Shown: positions 44,178 through 52,267 of the stretch, piece after piece
Numbering within the stretch: position 1 is the first letter of the stretch
Layout of the letters: every line of letters begins with the position of its first letter
Assembly (NCBI GenBank): GCA_050944685.1
Contig: JBMNRP010000001.1
Span: 1 to 64,000, forward strand
Direction: 5' to 3'
DNA from: CADBRN01 sp050944685
Lineage (GTDB): Bacteria; Bacillota; Clostridia; Lachnospirales; Lachnospiraceae
DNA: 64,000 nucleotides
Notes under the pieces: model-generated
Databases searched by the model: none
Seen by the model: only the letters and a program-made list of their open reading frames with translations
Told to the model about the DNA's origin: nothing
Program-made: the position numbers and the translations under genes

Positions 44178-44224
44178 AAAAGCACCGTCCCCGGTACCTC
44201 ACGTGAACCAAAAACAGTGCTTTT
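44178..44224. terminator. Bidirectional terminator between aminotransferase and tRNA-Lys genes
   Basis: AAAGCAC and GTGCTTT bracket a 33-nt loop that includes GGTACCGGGGACGG on the minus strand; TTTTATTTTTC follows on the minus strand and TTTTC on the plus strand. The inner sequence resembles GGGACGGTG elements I recall from intergenic repeats in Clostridia; this is unverified. Confidence 0.55.
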
Positions 44225-44226
44225 CG

Positions 44227-44299
44227 TGCGCCTTCAGGGACTCGAACCCTGGACAAATAGATTAAGAGTCTACTGCTCTACCAACTGAGCTAAAGGCGC
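44227..44299 (-). tRNA. tRNA-Lys (CTT)
   Basis: 73 nt on the minus strand fold as a full cloverleaf: acceptor GCGCCTT/AAGGCGC with discriminator A, D arm GCTC...GAGC, anticodon stem GTAGA/TCTAT with loop CTCTTAA (anticodon CTT), variable TTGTC and T arm CAGGG-TTCGAGT-CCCTG. CCA is not encoded, so CCA-adding enzyme is needed. Confidence 0.96.
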
Positions 44300-44319
44300 A
44301 TTTGTCGATAACAAAAACG

Positions 44320-44348
44320 ATTATATGAGATTCATTACAAAAAATCAA
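44320..44348 (-). promoter_or_regulatory. tRNA-Lys promoter
   Basis: TTGATT (44348-44343), 17 nt, TATAAT (44325-44320) on the minus strand, 20 nt before the tRNA 5' end. The rest of the 169-bp gap to trmB shows only short GGAATTC-rich inverted repeats. Confidence 0.85.
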
Positions 44349-44468
44349 GGGCTTTTTTATAAATATTTCATCAGACTTTTCCGGAATTTTACAGGGAATT
44401 CCCCTCTTCCGGAGAAGAATTCCTCCGACTTCCAAAATCCGGGAAAGAAAATCCGATCCGGAAGCCAT

Positions 44469-45128
44469 TTATCTCATCCCACAGGGCGGAACGGCGATCA
44501 TCTTGCAGATCGGATTTCCCTTTGCGGAAAACCTCTCCTCGTATTCAGTCATGATATTTCCCTCGCAGAGCTTCGCGTCATGATGGAGGTCCCGCGTCAC
44601 GGCGATCAGGTCCCAGTTTTCTGCCTCCGCCTCGCTGAGTGAAAAATCAAAGAGATCCGTATTGTCCGTCTTGAACTCCACTCTTCCGCCGGGAACCAGA
44701 ATACTCCGGTAGCGCCGCAGGAAAAGATGAGACGTCAGCCGCCGGTCCTCGTGCCGGGCCTTTGGCCAGGGGTCGGAGAAATTCAGATAGACGCGCGAAA
44801 CCTCATGTTCCCCGAACACATCCGTGAGCTCCCGGGCATCCATGCGGATGAAGCAGAAATTTCCCGGGTTATTTTCCAGCGCCTCTGCCTTCTGAACGGC
44901 GCGGACCAGCACGCTGCTGTACATCTCGATCCCGACGAAATTCCATTCCGGGTGAGCCTGTGCCATATCCATCAGAAAGCGTCCCTTCCCCATGCCCACC
45001 TCTATCATCAGGAGGTGATCATTTCCGAAGAAAGCGCTCCATTTTCCTTTATTCTGTTCCGGATTCGAGACAACATACGGGCTTGCCGCAATTGCCTCTC
45101 GTGATCCGGGAATGTTTCTGAGACGCAT
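44469..45128 (-). CDS. trmB: tRNA (guanine-N7)-methyltransferase
   Basis: 219 residues. It makes m7G46 in tRNA using SAM. Motifs: GMGKGRFLMDMAQAHPEWNF with VGIEMYSSVLVRA (SAM-binding), IRMDARELTDVF, and RVYLNFSDPWPKARHEDRRL, the TrmB signature. The C-terminal Thr/Asp motif FKTDNTDLFDFSL is also present. It starts 40 nt after atpC, with GGGGAG before the ATG, and may be co-transcribed with the ATP synthase operon. Confidence 0.95.
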   Translation of the reverse strand: MRLRNIPGSREAIAASPYVVSNPEQNKGKWSAFFGNDHLLMIEVGMGKGRFLMDMAQAHPEWNFVGIEMYSSVLVRAVQKAEALENNPGNFCFIRMDARELTDVFGEHEVSRVYLNFSDPWPKARHEDRRLTSHLFLRRYRSILVPGGRVEFKTDNTDLFDFSLSEAEAENWDLIAVTRDLHHDAKLCEGNIMTEYEERFSAKGNPICKMIAVPPCGMR

Positions 45129-45168
45129 AGAATATCTCCCCTGCGGAGAACCGCGTGTCGCGTGAGGG

Positions 45169-45597
45169 TCAGCTTCTGCTGCCGCGCTTCCTTGAGTAGC
45201 GGTCCTTTACACGCAGGCGGGAGACGGCACGGGCGAGCAGTGCCTGCGCTTCGCGGTATTCCTGCCGGCTCTTCTTCTGCAGCAGAGCCTCCTGCGCTCT
45301 CTCCTTCGCTCTTCTGGCCCGGTTCGCGTCAATTTCTTCCGGAAGTTCCGCCGTTTCCACCAGGATCAGGACCTGATTGTCTTCCACCTTGATTATGCCG
45401 TGTGAGACAGCGACTTCCACCCGCGTCCCGTCCGGCTTCTGGAATTCCAGAGTGCCGGGAATAATGGCGGCGATGGCATTGCTGTGGTTGGCCTGAACGC
45501 CGTCCTGCCCGTCCACCGTCGGAAACACGAGAGAGACACATTCCCCTGTATAAAAAACACTTTCCGCTTCCAGAAAATCCAGCTGAAATGTATTCAT
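45169..45597 (-). CDS. atpC: ATP synthase epsilon subunit
   Basis: 142 residues with the N-terminal beta-sandwich (FQLDFLEAESVFYTGECVSL, GQDGVQANHSNAIAAI) and a C-terminal two-helix region (DANRARRAKERAQEALLQKK), which can inhibit ATP hydrolysis. The basic C-terminal tail (RVKDRYSRKRGSRS) is longer than usual. It follows atpD by 38 nt as last gene of the operon. Confidence 0.95.
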   Translation of the reverse strand: MNTFQLDFLEAESVFYTGECVSLVFPTVDGQDGVQANHSNAIAAIIPGTLEFQKPDGTRVEVAVSHGIIKVEDNQVLILVETAELPEEIDANRARRAKERAQEALLQKKSRQEYREAQALLARAVSRLRVKDRYSRKRGSRS

Positions 45598-45635
45598 ACC
45601 CTTCTCCTCGTATGCTGCCTGCCGCAGCTTCCGCC

Positions 45636-47075
45636 TTACTTCCTCGTCTGTCTGTCTTCCCCGGTCGTCTCATCCGCGGTATTTTCCGCCTGAATCCTCT
45701 CCGCATTGTTCCGAACGTCATCGAGGGTTCCTACATTATAGAAAGCCGCCTCGGGAAGATCATCGACCTCTCCGTTTATGATGGCTTCGAAGCCGTCCAG
45801 CGTGTCGGAGAGCGGAACGTATTTTCCCTTGACCCCGGTAAACTTTTCCGCCACGAAGAACGGCTGTGAGAGAAATCTCTGCGCCTTCCTCGCGCGGTAG
45901 ATCGTGAGCTTATCCTCATCTCCGAGCTCTTCCATTCCGAGAATCGCGATGATATCCTGCAGCTCCTTGTACTTCTGAAGCAGTTCGGTCACCTTCCTTG
46001 CCACCCGGTAATGACGTTCCCCGACGATGTCTTTTTCCAGGATCCGCGAGGACGATTCCAGCGGATCGATCGCCGGATAAATTCCCTGCTCCGCAATGGA
46101 GCGGGAAAGGACCGTCGTGGCGTCCAGGTGTGAAAAAGTCGTGGCCGGAGCCGGGTCTGTCAGGTCATCCGCCGGCACGTAGACGGCCTGAACGGACGTG
46201 ACGGATCCGCTCTTGGTCGAAGTAATCCTCTCCTGAAGAGTGCCCATTTCCTCTGCAAGCGTCGGCTGGTATCCGACAGCCGAGGGCATACGCCCGAGCA
46301 GGGTCGAAACCTCGCTGCCCGCCTGGACAAACCGGAAAATATTATCGATAAACAGCAGAATATCACGGTTTTCTACATCCCGGAAATATTCCGCCATCGT
46401 CAGACCGGAGAGAGCCACCCGCATACGGACGCCGGGGACCTCGTTCATCTGTCCGAAAACCAGAGCCGTTTTCTCAATGACGCCGGAAGAACGCATCTCA
46501 TTCCAGAGCTCATTTCCCTCACGGGAACGCTCGCCGACCCCGGTAAAAATGGAATAGCCGCCGTGCTCCATGGCAACGCTGTGAATCAGCTCCTGAATCA
46601 GAACGGTCTTGCCGACGCCGGCGCCGCCGAAAAGGCCGATTTTTCCGCCCTTCGGATACGGTTCCAGAAGGTCGATCGCCTTGATCCCGGTCTCCAGAAT
46701 CTCAACCGACGGATTCTGCTGGTCAAACGCCGGGGCCTTGCGGTGAATGTCCCACCGGACCGTATCCTCCGGTACCGGATCCCCTCCGTCGATCGGATTG
46801 CCGGTGACATTAAACATGCGGCCGAGTACCGCCTCGCCGACCGGAACCGTGATTCCGCTTCCGGTCGGAATGACTTCCATATCCCTCGCCAGGCCCTCGC
46901 TTTCCCCGAGCATGATGCACCGCACCGCCTGCTCGCTGATGTGCTGTTCAACCTCCATCAGTCTTTCCTGTCCGTTCACTCTGACCTTCAGCGCCTCCCG
47001 GATTTTCGGAAGCCTGTCCTTTTCAAAGCCGACGTCAATGACGGAGCCTGAAATATGTATGATTCTTCCAGCCAT
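45636..47075 (-). CDS. atpD: ATP synthase beta subunit
   Basis: 479 residues from the ATG at 47075 (MAGRIIHISGSVIDVGF; GAGGT 10 nt upstream). This is the catalytic subunit: P-loop GLFGGAGVGKTVLIQELI, catalytic Glu in GVGERSREGNEL, DELSEED-type segment replaced by EELGDEDKL, and Walker B DILLFIDNIFRF. The last 40 residues carry a charged tail (RIQAENTADETTGEDRQTRK). Confidence 0.98.
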   Translation of the reverse strand: MAGRIIHISGSVIDVGFEKDRLPKIREALKVRVNGQERLMEVEQHISEQAVRCIMLGESEGLARDMEVIPTGSGITVPVGEAVLGRMFNVTGNPIDGGDPVPEDTVRWDIHRKAPAFDQQNPSVEILETGIKAIDLLEPYPKGGKIGLFGGAGVGKTVLIQELIHSVAMEHGGYSIFTGVGERSREGNELWNEMRSSGVIEKTALVFGQMNEVPGVRMRVALSGLTMAEYFRDVENRDILLFIDNIFRFVQAGSEVSTLLGRMPSAVGYQPTLAEEMGTLQERITSTKSGSVTSVQAVYVPADDLTDPAPATTFSHLDATTVLSRSIAEQGIYPAIDPLESSSRILEKDIVGERHYRVARKVTELLQKYKELQDIIAILGMEELGDEDKLTIYRARKAQRFLSQPFFVAEKFTGVKGKYVPLSDTLDGFEAIINGEVDDLPEAAFYNVGTLDDVRNNAERIQAENTADETTGEDRQTRK

Positions 47076-47134
47076 ACTTTTCTTTACCTCTTTATTCCGG
47101 GCTGAAAACCAGTCTTCCATCGCCCGGAGTCCTG

Positions 47135-48037
47135 TTATCTGTCGTTCCCGTGAATCCTCTGCATCGCCTTCGCGCCCGCGGAAATCTCCGTGATCTCCCG
47201 CGTGATCGCTCCCTGGCGGATATGATTGTACTGTGAATTCAGATCCCGGATCAGATCGCCCGCGTTCTGGCTGGCGGTCTCCATGGCCGACATGCGCGCG
47301 TACTGCTCGCTGCAGAAGCTGTCTATCAGAGCGCTGTAAATATAACCGGTGACGTACGTGGGTACGATCGTATCCAGAACCGTCTCCAGGGACGGATAAA
47401 AATCAAAGGGATGATGAATCTCCCGCTCCACTGTGGGCGATTTGAAATCTGCGCGGTGAAACGGAAGAAGACGTTCGAATTTCGCCTCCTCATTCATCAT
47501 GCTGGCCATATCCGTATAGACGATGTAGATCCTCTCCAGATCTTTTTCAAAACGGTCGAGCAGGATCGTCGTGATTTCCCGCGCCCGGCCGATGGTCGGA
47601 TTCTGAGCCGTGTAAAGAAACGACTGCTCAACCGGAATCCCGTGCGTATCAAAAAACCGGCGTCCGAACTCTCCGACCACATAAAAATAATCGTGTCCGG
47701 ATCCGTGCTTCCTTACCATCTCCCGCGTCTTCCTGATCAGATTCTGATTATAGGCGCCCGCGAGACCTTTGTCCGCGGTAATCACCAGAAAACCGCGCGG
47801 ACCTCCCTGATCCGGGACGTCCTTCGGAGGATAAAAATACTTGCTCGTGATTTCCGGGTTGATGCGGAATACCCGCTTGATTTCCTTGCTGACCGCTTCA
47901 AAATAGGGACGCGTCTGATCCAGATTTTCCTTCGCCCTGCGCATCTTTTTCGACGCGATCAGATACATCGCGTTCGTGATCTTCTGTGTGTCGCTGACAC
48001 TTCGGATGCGGTTCTTAATTTCTTTTGTAGTTGGCAT
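47135..48037 (-). CDS. atpG: ATP synthase gamma subunit
   Basis: 300 residues: the N-terminal helix IKNRIRSVSDTQKITNAMYL and the C-terminal helix (ARMSAMETASQNAGDLIRDL followed by NSQYNHIRQGAITREITEI) form the rotor shaft, with the Rossmann-like GFLVITADKGLAGAYNQNL between. Standard layout. GGTGAGG precedes the ATG, 68 nt after atpA. Confidence 0.97.
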   Translation of the reverse strand: MPTTKEIKNRIRSVSDTQKITNAMYLIASKKMRRAKENLDQTRPYFEAVSKEIKRVFRINPEITSKYFYPPKDVPDQGGPRGFLVITADKGLAGAYNQNLIRKTREMVRKHGSGHDYFYVVGEFGRRFFDTHGIPVEQSFLYTAQNPTIGRAREITTILLDRFEKDLERIYIVYTDMASMMNEEAKFERLLPFHRADFKSPTVEREIHHPFDFYPSLETVLDTIVPTYVTGYIYSALIDSFCSEQYARMSAMETASQNAGDLIRDLNSQYNHIRQGAITREITEISAGAKAMQRIHGNDR

Positions 48038-48105
48038 ATCCTCACCGCCTTTTTCCGGTTATCGCAAGGCCGTTTTCTGACCGTTCCGGGATTTTCCGAC
48101 AGCCG

Positions 48106-49854
48106 TCACTGACTCTTTCCCCGCTTCTCCAGGAATTTCTTTCCGGTCTCAACGATGGACTGCATCTCGTCCTCGGAAAGCATTCCGCTGGAATCAATCT
48201 CCTCGCAGATATCCATGCAGTGTTCATGGAAATATCTCAGCATATCGGACAGCAAATCCGGTATTTCCGCTTTCGGGACTCTCTCGAAGACGTGATGAAG
48301 CATCACCACCAGCATGATCACCTGCTCGTGCTGACGCAGCGGATGATACTGCGGCTGACGCAGCATCTCCATCAGACCGGAGCCATAGTCCAGCTGTCTT
48401 TTGGTGGCTTCGTCCAGATCGCTCGAAAACTGAAGGAATACCGCCATTTCGCGAAACTGGGAAAGATCCAGTTTCAGCGTGCTGACCGCTTTCTTCATTG
48501 CCTTCGTCTGAGCATCTCCGCCGACACGGGACACAGAAAGACCGACATTGACGGCCGGGCGCTGTCCTTCGTGGAACAGATCCGCCTCCAGAAAGATCTG
48601 ACCGTCCGTGATGGAAATCACGTTCGTCGGTATGTAGGCGGAAACGTCCCCCGCCTGTGTCTCAACGATCGGAAGAGCCGTCATCGAGCCGCCTCCCTTT
48701 GCTTCCGAAAGGTGCGCCGAGCGCTCCAGCAGTCTCGAGTGCAGATAGAACACGTCGCCGGGATACGCCTCACGCCCCGGCGGCCTTTCCAGAAGAAGAC
48801 TCATGGAACGGTACGCGATCGCGTGCTTGGACAGATCATCGTATACGATCAGAACGTCCTCCCCGTGATCCATAAAATATTCGCCGATGGACGTCCCCGC
48901 GTACGGGGCAATATACTGCATCGGAGCGGCGTCACTCGCCGACGCGTTCACTACGATGGTGTAATCCATCGCTCCGTGTTTTTTCAGATTCCTGACCAGC
49001 TGCGCCACGGAGCTGGCCTTCTGTCCGATCGCCACATAAATGCATATGACGTCTTTTCCCTTCTGGTTGACGATCGTATCCATGGCGATGGACGTTTTTC
49101 CGGTCTGGCGGTCTCCGATGATCAGCTCACGCTGCCCCCGTCCGATGGGAAACATGGAATCGATCGCAAGAAGACCCGTCTCCATGGGTTTATTGACCGG
49201 CTGGCGGTCGATAATCCCCGGAGCGGGATGCTCGATCGGATAATAGTCGGAAGAGGGAATATTACCCTTCCCGTCAATCGGAACCCCGAGCGGATTGATC
49301 ACTCTCCCCAGAAAATCCTTTCCGACCGGAACGCCGGCGGTTCTTCCGGTGCGGCGCACCTGGCTTCCCGCGCTGATATCCGAGTCGTCCTCGAACAGGA
49401 TGCACCCGATCTCGTCCTCGCGGAGATCCTGAACCATTCCGCGGGTTCCGTCCTCGAAGATCAGGATCTCGCCATAGGTCGCCCGCTTCAGACCGTCAAT
49501 GGTGGCGATCCCGTCATGGATCGTGAGAACGGTACCGACCTCCTTGGCCATCGGCTCGGGAACCCAGTTCTTCACGGTCTCACGGATCAGCGGGATAATA
49601 TTGCCATCCCTGGCGGAAAGATTGCTCAGCTTCTCCTCCAGCTGCCTCAGTCTGCCCTTTGCCGTCCAGTCATAAATATTTTCATCGTATTTCAGGACAA
49701 ACCCTTCCGTGTACTGATGACTTTCTTCCCAGACAACCTTGACCGGCTGTTCGTATTCCCTGGACAGAAACCGCTCAAATTTTTCCATCTGGTCCGCTGT
49801 AGGCGGAACAGACGAATAGAGGACGGCAGTATGTTCTGTCTCTTTATGATTCAT
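48106..49854 (-). CDS. atpA: ATP synthase alpha subunit with delta-like N-terminal domain
   Basis: 582 residues from the ATG at 49854 (GGAG 9 nt upstream, overlapping the atpF end by 11 nt), against about 500-510 for a normal alpha. Residues about 9-76 (VLYSSVPPTADQMEKFERFL, then EQPVKVVWEESHQYTEGFVL, KYDENIYDWTAKGRLRQLEE) resemble the C-terminal domain of subunit delta/OSCP, with its L-x-GGF-type strand and D-x-S/T-x3-L-x2-L helix. Residues from about 84 (NIIPLIRETVKNWV, then KEVGTVLTIHDGIATIDGL) are a normal alpha, with P-loop GDRQTGKTS at about 247. No atpH gene lies between atpF and atpA, so the delta six-helix domain is missing from the operon. Confidence 0.93.
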   Translation of the reverse strand: MNHKETEHTAVLYSSVPPTADQMEKFERFLSREYEQPVKVVWEESHQYTEGFVLKYDENIYDWTAKGRLRQLEEKLSNLSARDGNIIPLIRETVKNWVPEPMAKEVGTVLTIHDGIATIDGLKRATYGEILIFEDGTRGMVQDLREDEIGCILFEDDSDISAGSQVRRTGRTAGVPVGKDFLGRVINPLGVPIDGKGNIPSSDYYPIEHPAPGIIDRQPVNKPMETGLLAIDSMFPIGRGQRELIIGDRQTGKTSIAMDTIVNQKGKDVICIYVAIGQKASSVAQLVRNLKKHGAMDYTIVVNASASDAAPMQYIAPYAGTSIGEYFMDHGEDVLIVYDDLSKHAIAYRSMSLLLERPPGREAYPGDVFYLHSRLLERSAHLSEAKGGGSMTALPIVETQAGDVSAYIPTNVISITDGQIFLEADLFHEGQRPAVNVGLSVSRVGGDAQTKAMKKAVSTLKLDLSQFREMAVFLQFSSDLDEATKRQLDYGSGLMEMLRQPQYHPLRQHEQVIMLVVMLHHVFERVPKAEIPDLLSDMLRYFHEHCMDICEEIDSSGMLSEDEMQSIVETGKKFLEKRGKSQ

Positions 49855-50341
49855 TCGCTTGCTCTCCTTCATCGGACTCCGCCGAATTCAGGAACTGGTC
49901 GTAGCTGTCGCTGACCGATTCGTGAAGAACGATTTTCTCCGTCGCGTCCGTGACAAGCTCCGAAATTTCCTTCTGGGCGCTCCCGATGATCTGATCGTGC
50001 TCGGCCTTCGCCTTTTTCTGCGCTTTTTCGAGAATCTCGGCGGCATCCGACTCCGCCTTGGCCAGACGGGCGTTCTTTTCCTCGGAAATCTCTTTGCGGG
50101 ATTTCTCCTTCATGGCGGATATTTCTTCCGACGCCGCTTCCAGCTTCCGGCGGTACTCTTCCTTTGACTGTTCCGCGTCCGCAAGATTCTTTTTCGCCTT
50201 TTCGTCTATCTCTTTATAATGCTGCTCTCGCTGATCCATGAACTTGCAGACCGGCTTGTACAGCAGGAAATAAAGAACGAAAAACAGAATCACCACATTC
50301 AGCAAATGAAGCAGAATCTGCTGAAAATCAATACCTAACAT
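49844..50341 (-). CDS. atpF: ATP synthase b subunit
   Basis: 165 residues: one membrane helix (about 8-28, LLHLLNVVILFFVLYFLLYK) followed by a long charged coiled coil (about 35-150) that forms the peripheral stalk. The end is Ser/Glu-rich. A membrane-anchored stalk normally binds delta at its C-terminus; here its partner would be the delta-like part of AtpA. GAGGT precedes the ATG. Confidence 0.95.
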   Translation of the reverse strand: MLGIDFQQILLHLLNVVILFFVLYFLLYKPVCKFMDQREQHYKEIDEKAKKNLADAEQSKEEYRRKLEAASEEISAMKEKSRKEISEEKNARLAKAESDAAEILEKAQKKAKAEHDQIIGSAQKEISELVTDATEKIVLHESVSDSYDQFLNSAESDEGEQANES

Positions 50342-50366
50342 TCGAAAACCTCTTTTCAGAATACTT

Positions 50367-50756
50367 CTACAGGACGAATATGATCAGAATCGCGACAACC
50401 AGCGCGTAGATGATGGCCGTCTCAATGAAGACCAGACCGAGCATCAGCGTCGTCCGGATCTGCCCGCCCGCCTCGGGCTGACGGGAAATTCCCTCCGACG
50501 ATTTCGAAATCGCGATGCCCATGGCGATGGCTCCGCCGAGCGCGCCCAGCCCGATCGCGATGGCAGCCGCCATGGCCTTGTCGCCGGTCGCGCTGTCCTC
50601 ACTGGAATCCGCAGTCTCTTCCGTCGTGGTGGAGGATGAAGCGGATGTATCGTTTCCCGCCGCCCGGACCGTCTCCGCAGTAAACGGCGCGGCCATGATT
50701 CCGACGATCAGCAGCAGTACAAATACCGCCGAAACCTTCTTTAATACAGTGTTCAT
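50367..50756 (-). CDS. atpE: ATP synthase c subunit with N-terminal extension
   Basis: 129 residues, while c subunits are usually 70-90. Residues 1-34 look like a signal peptide (basic start, hydrophobic 8-24, VRAAG cleavage-like site). Residues 35-60 are an acidic Ser/Thr/Glu linker. The c-ring hairpin starts near 61: helix 1 AMAAAIAIGLGALGGAIAMG, loop RQPEAGG, helix 2 with ion-binding Glu112 in GLVFIETAIIYAL. The Gln of sodium-type rings is replaced by Met, while Thr follows the Glu, so H+ or Na+ use is undecided. GGAGG precedes the ATG by 10 nt. Confidence 0.93.
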   Translation of the reverse strand: MNTVLKKVSAVFVLLLIVGIMAAPFTAETVRAAGNDTSASSSTTTEETADSSEDSATGDKAMAAAIAIGLGALGGAIAMGIAISKSSEGISRQPEAGGQIRTTLMLGLVFIETAIIYALVVAILIIFVL

Positions 50757-50780
50757 ATGAAAATTACCTCCTTAAAATTA

Positions 50781-51611
50781 CTACCGATTCCGTCTTTTTT
50801 TCTTTTCTTTTTTCGCGGGCGTAACCGTCACCTGTCCGTAATAGACCGATGTCAGCATGGTCAGAACGTACGCCTGAATCAGGGCGTGCAGGAGCGTGAA
50901 CAGAACACCCACAAGCACCGGAAGACCGATGCTGAGCGTGGGCGTGGAATAGACCAGCTCCGTGACAAGCGCACCGGAAAGCAGCGCCCCGAACAATCGG
51001 AAGGACATGGAGATCGGAAGCGAATATTCTTTCAGCGTATAAAGGATCCCCTTCCCCTTGTTTCCGGCGATTCCTCCGGACATGATCACGCCGTAAGACA
51101 GACAGGCCATACAGATGGCTCCGTTCATATCCGCGAGAGGCGCGGGAAGGGAGACGGATCTGCCGGTCGTGGTGATCACCTGAAACCCGAACAGCTCAAA
51201 GAGCGTGCCGACAAAAATATAGACGCCCGCCATAAAAATGTACGCTCCGAGAAAATTATTTCTCGTCGGACTGTTATCCTCCGCCTTTTTCCGGAACAGT
51301 CCGACGGCCTGCTCGAGCATCATCTGGAATTTTCCCGGAACGTATTTGAACTTCGGGATGACCGCGATGCGGACAATCAGCGAAAACACGAAAAGGATCG
51401 CTGTCACGACGTAAGCCGAGATCAGTCCCGGATTTACATCGATCAGTCCGAACAGGCTGACCTTGTTCGACTCATGCATGACGACGTCACGCATGGATTC
51501 CTTCAGCGTCTCCCCCTTGTCCATCGGTTCCGTCAGGATAATTCCGACGAAAAGCACGGCAACCAGGACAATGAAGAGAACAATGCTTTTCTTCTTTTTC
51601 TCCCCGTTCAA
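50781..51611 (-). CDS. atpB: ATP synthase a subunit
   Basis: 276 residues with five to six membrane helices. The essential Arg is visible in the SLPISMSFRLFGALLSGALV segment. The reading frame begins with TTG at 51611, 10 nt after GGAGG, and the next ATG is 28 codons later, inside the conserved start; TTG is therefore the likely start. First gene of the operon; there is no atpI. Confidence 0.93.
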   Translation of the reverse strand: MNGEKKKKSIVLFIVLVAVLFVGIILTEPMDKGETLKESMRDVVMHESNKVSLFGLIDVNPGLISAYVVTAILFVFSLIVRIAVIPKFKYVPGKFQMMLEQAVGLFRKKAEDNSPTRNNFLGAYIFMAGVYIFVGTLFELFGFQVITTTGRSVSLPAPLADMNGAICMACLSYGVIMSGGIAGNKGKGILYTLKEYSLPISMSFRLFGALLSGALVTELVYSTPTLSIGLPVLVGVLFTLLHALIQAYVLTMLTSVYYGQVTVTPAKKEKKKRRNR

Positions 51612-51741
51612 ATTCCTTTCACCTCCGTTTCCGCATCCTCCTGTCTGGAAGATTTACAGGAAGCTTTCCCAGAGATAAATATTACAGCAATATCCCTCAC
51701 GCTCAAGTTTATCACACAAAAAAAAGATGTACATCCGTTAA

Positions 51742-51747
51742 TTATAC
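51742..51747 (-). promoter_or_regulatory. Possible atp operon promoter (-10)
   Basis: TATAAT on the minus strand, 130 nt before atpB, preceded by CTTG. No clear -35 at 17 nt, so weak support. Confidence 0.35.
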
Positions 51748-51984
51748 AAGAAATAGTAAATTCTCCATTTCTCCGGCCAAACAGTTTATTGTCAATTTGA
51801 GTTATTGTCTGAAATCAGCTTTAAATTGTGTCTTGTTCATCGAATTCGCTGCTAATGTTTTGAGAACGGTTTTGTCAAGGCGGAGGCCGGTAGATTTTTA
51901 CATTTCCTTGATTTTCGGAAGATTTTCTAAAATGTTTGTTCGTCCGAAAATGGTTATGTCAAACCGATAATTTTACCCGATTTT

Positions 51985-52056
51985 TGTGGATAAGGTGGAT
52001 AAGTTCGTGTATAAGTCCGCAATCCGCGCCGTTTCGGCATCCAAAAATGTGGATAA
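51985..52056 (-). promoter_or_regulatory. Cluster of four DnaA-box-like sites
   Basis: On the minus strand TTATCCACA (51993-51985), TTATCCACC (52002-51994), TTATACACG (52014-52006) and TTATCCACA (52056-52048); two are perfect DnaA boxes, all in one orientation, the first two directly adjacent. They lie in the 656-bp gap (51612-52267) upstream of atpB. The gap holds AT-rich sequence, a possible GC hairpin plus T run at about 52099-52122 (possible aminotransferase terminator), and no ORF I can support. The likely use is DnaA binding for regulation or titration; an origin is less likely because genes on both sides run the same way and dnaA is not seen. Confidence 0.6.
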
Positions 52057-52267
52057 CTCCGGACCCCGGAAAATCCGGGAATCGGGTAAACTAAACATAA
52101 AAACATCCCCCGGGGTGAGGATTCCTTCCCTTTTTGTGCAACTTTTTCCGAAAACAATTGTTGGAACAATTCGGTGAATTTATTTCGTCCAAAAGGTTTC
52201 TGAAAATCCGCAATCGTTTCCAAATCACTTGAAATCCGGAAGACACCAGCCCTCAAAGCCGGCTTTT

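Noticed and set aside
44262..44468. 68-codon minus-strand ORF
   Set aside because: It covers the tRNA-Lys gene and its promoter; the translated end is tRNA sequence.
51612..52267. Chromosomal origin of replication
   Set aside because: DnaA boxes are present, but no dnaA, dnaN, rpmH or rnpA lies nearby and gene direction is minus on both sides. Kept only as a DnaA-box cluster.
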